Below are positions 1 to 5,887 of a stretch of DNA of 6,988 nt, piece after piece. The stretch covers positions 1 through 6,988 of the forward strand of contig CACZPV010000014.1 in assembly GCA_902783065.1 (NCBI GenBank). The letters run 5' to 3'. The notes below the pieces were generated by a model. The model was not told the DNA's origin and ran no database searches. It saw only the letters and a list, made by a program, of their open reading frames with translations. The DNA is from an uncultured Ruminococcus sp. (GTDB taxonomy: Bacteria; Bacillota; Clostridia; Oscillospirales; Acutalibacteraceae). Each line of letters begins with the position of its first letter. The first letter of the stretch is position 1. The translations under genes and the position numbers were made by a program.

Positions 1-809
1 ATCAATCCATTAAGCAACTGTTCCACACCATATGTCAACAGAGCATCACCACAGAATACAGGACTGATACTGCCGTTTTTAACACCCTGGCTGACACCTA
101 CAATAATTTCTTCAGGAGTGAAATCCTCACCGGAGAAATATTTTTCAAACATTTCATCACTCGTTTCCGCAACAGCTTCACAGATAGCTGTACGCAGACC
201 TTCCAGTCTGTCACCCATATCAGGCAGCGGAACTACATTTATCTTACCGTCAATATATTTATAAGCTTTATACTCAAGTAAGTTAACATAGCAATCAGCC
301 TGACCATCCACGATATAGGGAACAACAACAGGACAAACTGAAGGACCGAAAGATGCTTTAAGATTTTCAAACACACGGTAGAAACGTGAGCTTTCATCGC
401 AAAGACCATTAACAAAAAATATCTTTGTCAGCCCTCTTTTATCAGCAGCTTTCACAGCCTTTTCAGTTCCGACACTGACACCGCCTTTACCGGAAACTGT
501 AATGAGTACAGAATCCGCAGCCCTTGCTGCCTCATACAAACCGCCTTCAAAGTCAAAAAGACCGGGAGCATCTATCAGGTTAATCTTTTTATTCTTCCAT
601 TCGATCGGAGCAATACAAGTCTGAACGGAAGTTTTACGTTTAATCTCCTCTGGATCATAGTCAAGGACAGTGTTTCCTTCACTTACCTTTCCGAGTCTGT
701 CCGAGCCGCCGCAGAGATAGAGCATAGCCTCGGCAAGTGATGTTTTACCCGAGCCGCTGTGTCCTGCCAAAGCAATATTAAAGATATTTTTTGCTGTGTA
801 CTGTTTCAT
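1..809 (-). CDS. EF-G-like translation GTPase (EF-G paralogue), 3' end cut off by window edge
   Basis: Only the N-terminal 269 residues are visible; this is the G domain of an elongation factor G-type GTPase that would act on the ribosome in the cytoplasm. The P-loop GHSGSGKT is at residues 16-23, and the switch II motif DAPG at 80-83 is followed by LFDFEGG. The block CPVVVPY (159-165) and the end PVFCGDALLTYGVEQLL (250-266) are typical of the EF-G paralogue family of Firmicutes rather than canonical FusA, which starts differently and has a DTPG/HVDF switch II. Oddities: the G4 motif NKxD reads N134-G-L-C137, and the G5 serine (usually SA) is D255-A256. Start chosen at the ATG 10 bases after an AAAGGAGG site. 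It has its own good promoter, so it is probably transcribed separately from the hydrolase upstream. The family call is confident. The exact role (translocase, ribosome rescue or something else) is unknown, and the missing C-terminal domains would be needed to decide it. Confidence 0.88.
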   Translation of the reverse strand, partial: MKQYTAKNIFNIALAGHSGSGKTSLAEAMLYLCGGSDRLGKVSEGNTVLDYDPEEIKRKTSVQTCIAPIEWKNKKINLIDAPGLFDFEGGLYEAARAADSVLITVSGKGGVSVGTEKAVKAADKRGLTKIFFVNGLCDESSRFYRVFENLKASFGPSVCPVVVPYIVDGQADCYVNLLEYKAYKYIDGKINVVPLPDMGDRLEGLRTAICEAVAETSDEMFEKYFSGEDFTPEEIIVGVSQGVKNGSISPVFCGDALLTYGVEQLLNGL

Positions 810-819
810 AAAAAGAGAG

Positions 820-827
820 CCTCCTTT
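820..827 (-). promoter_or_regulatory. Ribosome binding site of the EF-G-like gene
   Basis: On the minus strand this reads AAAGGAGG, a full Shine-Dalgarno match, 10 bases before the ATG at 809. It fixes the start of the gene. Confidence 0.85.
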
Positions 828-883
828 GTAATTTTGATATAAAAACAGTTTACTCTGTCATTATTTTTTCATCACTATACACA

Positions 884-912
884 ATTATATACTATTCATT
901 TAATAATTACAA
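884..912 (-). promoter_or_regulatory. Sigma-70 type promoter for the EF-G-like gene
   Basis: On the minus strand a -35 box TTGTAA (907-912) is separated by exactly 17 bases from a perfect -10 box TATAAT (884-889). Transcription would start near 877, giving a leader of roughly 70 bases before the ATG at 809. The surrounding spacer (810-959) is very AT-rich and shows no convincing terminator for the hydrolase gene upstream, so read-through is possible. Called from consensus match only. Confidence 0.65.
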
Positions 913-959
913 TACCTATTTTTAAATTTAACCGAATTTCAGACAATTTAATTAAACTT

Positions 960-2069
960 TTATGATTGGTCTTTCAGTTTTTCAAATGTTTTTACTGCCT
1001 CATTAAAAATAATCTCTCCGCTTGTTCTGGCAAAATTTTTCAGCATCTTAAAGATTTCTGTCTTTTTTTCGTTAGGGAAGTCAGTTCCGGCCCTTAATAT
1101 CGCATTGTATGATACCATCTTATTTTTATTAAGATCATCCAATGTTTCTGCTCCGGATGCTTCAATAAAATCAAAAACCGAGGAAACAAACAGCTTACGT
1201 TCACTGTCGCTCAGATTTCCGATCCATTTTTGCAGTGCTTCATTCATAAGGGTGCTTTCTGTCGACAAGCTGTCTGCTTCGTCAAAGCCGCATCCGGTAA
1301 CACACCACGAATAAGGATGATGCTGATAGATTCCCTTTGCAGTACTTTTAACTATTTTCTTTTCCTCAGCACTGGAAAGCAGCAGTCCCACAAGTGATGA
1401 TTCGGGCAGTATTTTTTTTACCTTTGGCAAAATCGACAAATATTCTTCTGACTGAACGATGGTGCTGTTAAATCCCGGACCATCATTAGAATATACTTCT
1501 TTAATTCTGCAGCGGAATGACGAATTACAAAAAGAAGCAGCATATACTGCAAAATTACCGCCCTTAGAATGTCCCCCGATACGGATATCCCCCTGAGTAA
1601 CCGATGCGATCCGGTTTACATATTCCACTGCACAATTCTGCCCTGGTGTTGACGACAGAAAACTAAAATTACAATCCTCTCGCCAACCGACTATTGTATC
1701 ATCTGTTCCTCTGAAAGATATATAAACAGTGTTATCCTCCGGCAAGAAAGTTACTGCTGAAAACTGTATTTGCTTTTCCGCATCAACGATCTCCGTAAAA
1801 CACATCACCATCGTATTCCTGAACCGGTCACATGCTGCCGCTTTTTCAAAAAGCGGCAGAGGGTCATTCATAGGAATATTAGAACGATTTGAAGAACTGC
1901 AATAGCGCTTATATAATTCTTCCAGAGAAACTTTTTCATCATTCTGAATAATGCCGCTCATATTTACATATGCCAATTCCGAAAAAATAAGATTATCAAC
2001 CTCGTTAAACGGTCTTTCGTAAAACCTGATATCACCTCTCCAGTCAATATAATCCAGTATATTTCCCAT
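960..2069 (-). CDS. Cytoplasmic alpha/beta hydrolase, Mbeg1-like (DUF2974) lipase-related family
   Basis: A 369-residue protein starting MGNILDYIDWRGD, the usual opening of the Mbeg1-like/DUF2974 family related to class 3 lipases. Seen in the sequence: the FRGTDD...GW..D segment (119-132) typical of lipase-3-like folds, and the nucleophile elbow GHSKGG at 166-171 with S168 as catalytic serine. A likely acid is D196 in YSNDGPGF, and a likely histidine is H250 or H251 in YQHHPYSW. There is no signal peptide or membrane segment, so it should act in the cytoplasm. The last ~110 residues are helical and charged with no motif I recognise. The substrate is not known from sequence; an esterase or lipase on a lipid or acyl ester is the family expectation. 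A modest site CAGGA lies 10 bases before the ATG. It starts 24 bases after the kinase stop, so the two are probably co-transcribed. A perfect palindrome lies within the gene at 1835-1859. Confidence 0.82.
   Translation of the reverse strand: MGNILDYIDWRGDIRFYERPFNEVDNLIFSELAYVNMSGIIQNDEKVSLEELYKRYCSSSNRSNIPMNDPLPLFEKAAACDRFRNTMVMCFTEIVDAEKQIQFSAVTFLPEDNTVYISFRGTDDTIVGWREDCNFSFLSSTPGQNCAVEYVNRIASVTQGDIRIGGHSKGGNFAVYAASFCNSSFRCRIKEVYSNDGPGFNSTIVQSEEYLSILPKVKKILPESSLVGLLLSSAEEKKIVKSTAKGIYQHHPYSWCVTGCGFDEADSLSTESTLMNEALQKWIGNLSDSERKLFVSSVFDFIEASGAETLDDLNKNKMVSYNAILRAGTDFPNEKKTEIFKMLKNFARTSGEIIFNEAVKTFEKLKDQS
1835..1859. repeat. Perfect 12-bp inverted repeat with one-base centre inside the hydrolase gene
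   Basis: The left arm CTGCCGCTTTTT (1835-1846) is the exact complement of the right arm (1848-1859), around a single central base at 1847. It encodes residues about 71-79 (LPLFEKAAA) of the hydrolase. In RNA it would fold only after opening two or three central A-U pairs. No T-run follows on either strand, so it is not a standard terminator. Function unknown. Confidence 0.8.
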
Positions 2070-2079
2070 TTATATCACA

Positions 2080-2084
2080 TCCTG
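2080..2084 (-). promoter_or_regulatory. Weak ribosome binding site of the hydrolase gene
   Basis: The minus strand reads CAGGA, 10 bases before the ATG at 2069 and inside the 24-base gap after the kinase stop codon. It is weaker than the sites of the neighbouring genes, so translation may depend partly on ribosomes finishing the kinase. Confidence 0.5.
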
Positions 2085-2093
2085 ACAATTCAA

Positions 2094-2999
2094 TCATTTT
2101 AGTTTACCAAAAACATCTGATATTTTTTCCATGGATGCAAGTCCCTCGGATAATGCGGTTGCATTGCCGCAGGCTGCTCCAAGTTTCAGAGCATATCCGT
2201 AATCTGCCTTTTGTTCATAACCGGCAATAAAGCCTGCTACCATTGAATCTCCCGCACCAACTGTATTTATTGCCCTTTCATCAACAACACCTGAGTAATA
2301 AGTATTTCCATTCTCTGCATAAAGCACTGCTCCTTCTCCGCCTGATGATACAATTACATTTCTTGCTCCTTGATTCATCAGTTCTTTAGCACAAGCTTCT
2401 GTTTCTTCAACGTTTTTTACCTCTCTCCCGAATATTTCCGAAAGTTCCTGACGATTCGGTTTGATCAGAAACGGACGGTACGCCAGACAATTCAGCAACA
2501 GGTTTTTAGCTGCATCTACTATAATCCGCACCTTTCTGCCTTTTAACCTCTGCAAAATTCTTTCATAGGCATCATCTGATACCGTACCGGGAATACTTCC
2601 TGCAAGTACAATAGTATCTCCGTCCCCGATCTGATCAATTTTCATAATCAGCTTGTCAAATTCATCTCCGGATACCGGAGGTCCCTGACAGTTGATTTCA
2701 CTTTCGCAGTCTGTCTTTAACTTTATATTAATTCTTGAAATACCCCTTTGCAGACGAATAAAATCAGACCTTATTCCAACTCTGCATAATTCTTTTTCAA
2801 TCTCATCACCGGTAAATCCTGCTGTAAAACCAAGCGCTGTGCTTTTTATTCCAAGCTGTGCAAGAATACAAGATACATTAATACCTTTACCACCGATGCA
2901 ATATTCTTCATTTGTTGTACGGTTTGTAATACCACTGACAAATGTATCAAGACGAACACTATAGTCAATGGAAGGATTAAGCGTCAGTGTATAAATCAT
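2094..2999 (-). CDS. fruK: PfkB-family sugar-phosphate kinase, probably 1-phosphofructokinase
   Basis: A 301-residue ribokinase/PfkB-type kinase, about the normal length for 1-phosphofructokinase, which converts fructose-1-phosphate and ATP to fructose-1,6-bisphosphate. Seen: the N-terminal TLNPSIDY signature (6-13) and the sugar-binding GGKGINVS (36-43). Also present are GFTAGFTGDEI (57-67), AGSIP (133-137), KPNRQEL (180-186), and the PfkB signature NTVGAGDSMVAGF (245-257) with catalytic base D251. The TLNPSIDY and GGKGINVS style fits the FruK/LacC branch rather than ribokinase. Tagatose-6-phosphate kinase (LacC) cannot be excluded from sequence alone. The usual fruR and fruA partners are absent here; its neighbours are glgA upstream and a lipase-like hydrolase downstream. 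A good AAAGGAAG site precedes the ATG. A terminator-like hairpin lies in its upstream spacer, so expression is either independent of glgA or controlled by read-through. Confidence 0.82.
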   Translation of the reverse strand: MIYTLTLNPSIDYSVRLDTFVSGITNRTTNEEYCIGGKGINVSCILAQLGIKSTALGFTAGFTGDEIEKELCRVGIRSDFIRLQRGISRINIKLKTDCESEINCQGPPVSGDEFDKLIMKIDQIGDGDTIVLAGSIPGTVSDDAYERILQRLKGRKVRIIVDAAKNLLLNCLAYRPFLIKPNRQELSEIFGREVKNVEETEACAKELMNQGARNVIVSSGGEGAVLYAENGNTYYSGVVDERAINTVGAGDSMVAGFIAGYEQKADYGYALKLGAACGNATALSEGLASMEKISDVFGKLK

Positions 3000-3006
3000 A
3001 TTGTCA

Positions 3007-3014
3007 CTTCCTTT
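3007..3014 (-). promoter_or_regulatory. Ribosome binding site of the kinase gene
   Basis: The minus strand reads AAAGGAAG, 7 bases before the ATG at 2999. It supports that start. Confidence 0.7.
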
Positions 3015-3034
3015 ATTGCAGTTTATCGGACAAA

Positions 3035-3048
3035 TGGTAATAATACCA
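3035..3048. repeat. Small inverted repeat TGGTA-N4-TACCA upstream of the kinase gene
   Basis: Five-base arms TGGTA (3035-3039) and TACCA (3044-3048) flank four AT bases. It sits between the terminator hairpin and the kinase ribosome binding site. On the minus strand its core contains TATTAT, a possible -10 box, but no acceptable -35 box lies 16-18 bases upstream. It could be a small operator; it could equally be chance in AT-rich DNA. Confidence 0.25.
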
Positions 3049-3049
3049 A

Positions 3050-3083
3050 AAAAGTCAGTGAATTTTCCGATTCACTGACTTTT
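3050..3083 (-). terminator. Intrinsic terminator after glgA, in the kinase leader
   Basis: The arms at 3050-3062 and 3071-3083 are perfectly complementary over 13 bases (AAAAGTCAGTGAA and its complement). A 14th pair, 3063/3070, leaves a 6-base loop. On the minus strand the stem ends in a run of six T (3053 down to 3048), the usual intrinsic terminator layout. It lies about 120 bases after the glgA stop and 50 bases before the kinase ATG. It would end the glg transcript or act as an attenuator for the kinase. On the plus strand the T-run is only four bases, so that direction is weaker. Confidence 0.8.
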
Positions 3084-3174
3084 CGGATTAACCTGAATCC
3101 GTGAAGATGACTTAATAAAAGGATCTTCCGGAATTCATATTACCCAAGCTGCACATGCCAGCAGCCGTCCATTT

Positions 3175-3204
3175 TTTATATTTTACTACATATTCTTATG
3201 ACAT
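3175..3204 (-). promoter_or_regulatory. Possible promoter for the kinase operon
   Basis: The minus strand shows ATGTCA (3199-3204, 4 of 6 matches to the -35 box), an 18-base spacer and TATAAA (3175-3180, 5 of 6 matches to the -10 box), directly after the glgA stop. If real, the transcript would begin near 3168 and carry the 3050-3083 hairpin in a ~170-base leader, making that hairpin an attenuator. The match is moderate in AT-rich DNA. The rest of the 206-base spacer shows only small stems (3085-3100; GCTGC/GCAGC around 3155) and no riboswitch I recognise. Confidence 0.28.
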
Positions 3205-3205
3205 T

Positions 3206-4630
3206 TTATTCATTAATTACTTCTTTATAAAGATTAATGTATTCTGTTGCCGATTTTGCCCAGCTGTTATCACAACGCATTGCTCTCTGCACCAGTATCT
3301 TCCATCCATCACGCTGCCAGTATCCGGCAATCGCACGTCTGATACAGCCAAGCATCGCCATTGCATCATAATCAGCAAAAGTAAATCCGTTACCCTCACC
3401 CGTTCCGCTGTCCTGAATCGAATCACGAAGACCGCCTACTTCTCTGACAATAGGAATTGTACCATACCTCAGCGCAATCATTTGTGAAAGACCGCAGGGT
3501 TCTGCCTTAGACGGCATCAGAAAAATATCTGCACCCGCATAGATCTTTCTGGAAAGTTCAGGAATAAAGCCATGACACGCACAAAGTCTGCCCGGATATC
3601 TTTCATGCATTGAACGGAAGAAACTTTCATATTCCCAGTCGCCTGAACCGAGAATCACGAACTGCACATATTCCTCTCTCATCATCTGATCAAGGGCTGC
3701 TTTAACGAGATCAAGACCCTTATGGGAAACCAATCTTGTTACCATCGCAATAATGGGAACATCAGGATTTTGTTCCAATCCCAGTCTTTCCTGTAATTTT
3801 TGCTTATTGACTGCCTTACCGGACAGATCTTCCGGTGTATAATGTGCATACAGCTGTATATCCGTTGCCGGATTATAGGAAGTTGTATCTATGCCATTAA
3901 GGATTCCTCTGAGCTTCCATGATCTTGCATTCAGGATAGGATCCAGTTTATGAGAAAACCACGGGTCCCTTATTTCCCATGCATAACTCGGACTTACAGT
4001 AGTAACACGATTAGCAGTTTCGATAGCACCCTTCATGTAGTTAATGCAGTTATCGAAATCCAGTATAGATCTTGATTGAGGGGGGATTCCTACCACTTCC
4101 TCATACAATTCGGTTCCGTACTGACCCTGATACTGAATATTATGAATTGTGAATACAGTTTTAATACCGCTGTACCATTCGTTATTTTTATAGAAAAGAT
4201 CATAGTAAGTCGGAATCAAAGCAGTCTGCCAGTCATTACAATGTATTACATCGGGTTTAAAATCAATATACGGAAGCATTTCAATCGCTGCTCTGGAGAA
4301 AAAAGCAAAACGTTCTGCATCGTCATAATGACCGTAAAGCCCCTGTCGCTTGAAATAATACTGATTGTCAATAAAATAATAAATGACGCCGTTATATCTT
4401 GTTTCAAAGACGCCACAATATTGTCTTCTCCATGAAACCGGCACTGAAAAACTTGTTACGAACCGAAGATTATCTTTCAGACTTTGCGGGATTTCATCGT
4501 AAAGCGGCATAACGATACGGCATCCGATCAGCCTTTTACGAAGCGCATGAGGAAGCGAACCGGCTACATCTGCCAGACCGCCCGAAGCAGCAAAAGGCTG
4601 TGCCTCACTTGCAACAAATAATACCTTCAT
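3206..4630 (-). CDS. glgA: Glycogen synthase, ADP-glucose-dependent (GT5)
   Basis: A 474-residue protein, against 477 in E. coli. It adds glucose from ADP-glucose to the non-reducing end of alpha-1,4-glucan in the cytoplasm. Seen: the N-terminal GT5 opening MKVLFVASEAQPF with SGGLADVAG (16-24), HCNDWQTAL (130-138) and TIHNIQYQG (161-169). Also VSPSYAWEI (212-220), the GILNGID block (242-248), and the GT-B C-terminal motifs RLVSHKGLDL (299-308) and PSKAEPCGLSQM (373-384) with the conserved E377. The residue matching Lys15 of the E. coli KTGGL motif is Ala15 here. The ATG at 4630 was chosen because GGAGG lies 8 bases upstream and the protein begins exactly at the family's N-terminus. An upstream in-frame ATG at 4708 would read through the GC-rich hairpin and add 26 unrelated residues. 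It follows glgD after 144 bases and is probably the last gene of the glg transcript. Confidence 0.95.
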   Translation of the reverse strand: MKVLFVASEAQPFAASGGLADVAGSLPHALRKRLIGCRIVMPLYDEIPQSLKDNLRFVTSFSVPVSWRRQYCGVFETRYNGVIYYFIDNQYYFKRQGLYGHYDDAERFAFFSRAAIEMLPYIDFKPDVIHCNDWQTALIPTYYDLFYKNNEWYSGIKTVFTIHNIQYQGQYGTELYEEVVGIPPQSRSILDFDNCINYMKGAIETANRVTTVSPSYAWEIRDPWFSHKLDPILNARSWKLRGILNGIDTTSYNPATDIQLYAHYTPEDLSGKAVNKQKLQERLGLEQNPDVPIIAMVTRLVSHKGLDLVKAALDQMMREEYVQFVILGSGDWEYESFFRSMHERYPGRLCACHGFIPELSRKIYAGADIFLMPSKAEPCGLSQMIALRYGTIPIVREVGGLRDSIQDSGTGEGNGFTFADYDAMAMLGCIRRAIAGYWQRDGWKILVQRAMRCDNSWAKSATEYINLYKEVINE

Positions 4631-4638
4631 AAAACACA

Positions 4639-4643
4639 CCTCC
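4639..4643 (-). promoter_or_regulatory. Ribosome binding site deciding the glgA start
   Basis: The minus strand reads GGAGG, 8 bases before the ATG at 4630. No such site precedes the alternative ATG at 4708, so this decides the start. Confidence 0.85.
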
Positions 4644-4655
4644 AAACAAATTATA

Positions 4656-4684
4656 TTCCCGCCCCGCCGAAGGCGGGGCGGGAA
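4656..4684. repeat. Very GC-rich 13-bp hairpin between glgD and glgA
   Basis: The arms TTCCCGCCCCGCC (4656-4668) and its exact complement (4672-4684) enclose a 3-base loop; 11 of the 13 pairs are G-C, in otherwise AT-rich DNA. On the minus strand the stem is followed by AATATAATTTG rather than a T-run, so it is not a textbook terminator. It ends 25 bases before the glgA ATG and just clear of its ribosome binding site. Possible roles are an mRNA-stabilising 5' stem, a partial block to polymerase that lowers glgA relative to glgCD, or a copy of a dispersed palindromic repeat. Confidence 0.85.
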
Positions 4685-4697
4685 ATGATAATCAAAC

Positions 4698-4727
4698 CAT
4701 ATAGGCAAATCTGAAAAAGTATTTCAA
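4698..4727 (-). promoter_or_regulatory. Possible internal promoter for glgA
   Basis: The minus strand has TTGAAA (4722-4727, 5 of 6 matches), an 18-base spacer and TATATG (4698-4703, 4 of 6 matches). Transcription would begin about 4690, immediately before the GC-rich hairpin, placing that stem at the very 5' end of a glgA message. The -10 box is weak, so this is tentative; co-transcription from glgCD is equally likely. Confidence 0.27.
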
Positions 4728-4774
4728 AGTTTACCGCATTTATAGCAATATCGGATATGATCTGACATATAAAA

Positions 4775-5887
4775 TCATACTACACTGCCCTTACTGATGT
4801 AAACAGGATAGGAAAGGAAACCCATAAGAGTTCTTTCATCCTTTACCGTAACATCCTTATCAACTATAACATAACTCAGATTACTGTCGGCACCGATCTT
4901 GGTATCCTGCATAATAACGCAATTGGAAACCTTTGTACCCTTGCCGATATGTACACCCTTAAAGAGAATACAATTCTCAACCTCACCTTCAATGTTACAG
5001 CCGTTTGCAATCAAAGAATTTTTAACTTTTGAACCAAGACCATATTTTGTCGGCATATCATCTCTGACTTTTGTATAAATAGGATTATCGCTGTTAAAGA
5101 GATCAGACCTTACTTCTTCTTCCATCAATGCCATATTAGCGTTGAAATAATCACTCATAGAGGTAATTACCGGTGAAAAACCTTTCAGTTCATAACCATA
5201 TATATTCAGGTTTTTATATTCTCCCTGAATGATATCACGCTTGAAGTTCAAGGTATTCTTACTGATACACTTATCGATCAGTTCCATTAACAAATTTCTC
5301 TTAACAAACAGCATATTTGCATAATAGCTGCATGAACCTGTAACGTTATTGTTGATTAGTACATCAATTACCTTACCCTTTGAGTCAAATGACAGTACGG
5401 TCGGATCATGAAGCTTTTCAGGAAGCTGATCTCTCTTATATACCAAAGTGATATCTGCGCCATTTTCAAGATGCTTTCTGCACACATCCTGATAGTCAAT
5501 ATTGCAGATTGTATCGCAATCCGAAATCACAACATATTCCTGCGTGGAATTTTCAAGGAAAGGACGGATACTATTAAGCGTAGTCACTCTGTTGGAGTAA
5601 TCGTTAGAGTTAGTAAACGGCGGAAGAATGAACAGACCGCCCTGTTTTCTGGAAAGATCCCATGCTTTGCCGTTTCCGACATGATCCATAATAGACTGAT
5701 AATTGCTCTTTGTAATAACTCCCACTTTATTTATACCCGAGTTTACCATATTCGAAAGCGGGAAATCAATCAGACGATATTTTCCGCCATAAGGAACTGC
5801 ACCCATAATTCTTACTTCAGTAAGCTCGCTTATAAGGTTCTCATGCAGATTGGCGAAGATGATACCCATTATATTGTTGCCTCGCAT
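4775..5887 (-). CDS. glgD: GlgD, non-catalytic partner subunit of ADP-glucose pyrophosphorylase
   Basis: A 370-residue nucleotidyltransferase-fold protein with a left-handed beta-helix C-terminus, the hexapeptide-like region at about 285-345 (SLIANGCNIEGEVENCILFKG and following). It aligns with GlgC throughout: IDFPLSNMVNSGI (40-52), GKAWDLSR (73-80), VISDCDTICNIDY (120-132). The catalytic elements are degraded. The N-terminal GGxGxRL loop is replaced by ANLHENLISEL (12-22), the SGDH motif reads SDCD, no EKP motif with the glucose-1-phosphate lysine is present, and GYWKDVGT is GFSPVITS (236-243). In Firmicutes GlgD is known to associate with GlgC and change its activity and effector response; alone it has little or no activity. 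The start ATG overlaps the glgC stop by one base (TAATG), with GAGGAGG 10 bases upstream. A second ATG at codon 7 also has a GAGG nearby, but the MRGNNIMG opening fits the family. Confidence 0.94.
   Translation of the reverse strand: MRGNNIMGIIFANLHENLISELTEVRIMGAVPYGGKYRLIDFPLSNMVNSGINKVGVITKSNYQSIMDHVGNGKAWDLSRKQGGLFILPPFTNSNDYSNRVTTLNSIRPFLENSTQEYVVISDCDTICNIDYQDVCRKHLENGADITLVYKRDQLPEKLHDPTVLSFDSKGKVIDVLINNNVTGSCSYYANMLFVKRNLLMELIDKCISKNTLNFKRDIIQGEYKNLNIYGYELKGFSPVITSMSDYFNANMALMEEEVRSDLFNSDNPIYTKVRDDMPTKYGLGSKVKNSLIANGCNIEGEVENCILFKGVHIGKGTKVSNCVIMQDTKIGADSNLSYVIVDKDVTVKDERTLMGFLSYPVYISKGSVV

Noticed and set aside
1..809. Calling the left-end gene fusA or a tet(M)-type ribosomal protection gene
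   Set aside because: The motif set (GHSGSGKT, DAPGLFDF, CPVVVPY) fits the Firmicute EF-G paralogue rather than canonical FusA or TetM, and the discriminating C-terminal domains are outside the window.
2666..2680. Inverted repeat CTCCGG-ATA-CCGGAG inside the kinase gene
   Set aside because: Arms of only six bases within ordinary conserved coding sequence; expected by chance in a window this size.
3140..3172. Ten-codon leader-peptide-like frame MDGCWHVQLG on the minus strand before the kinase
   Set aside because: It has no Shine-Dalgarno site, no run of regulatory codons, and its ATG precedes the transcription start implied by the only nearby promoter candidate.
4656..4684. Reading the GC-rich hairpin as an ordinary intrinsic terminator for glgD
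   Set aside because: No T-run follows the stem on the minus strand and only AAATG follows on the plus strand, so it is listed as a hairpin of unknown role.
4631..4708. In-frame ATG at 4708 extending glgA by 26 residues
   Set aside because: The extension is translated from the GC-rich hairpin, has no ribosome binding site and no family similarity; the ATG at 4630 has GGAGG 8 bases upstream and the standard GlgA N-terminus.
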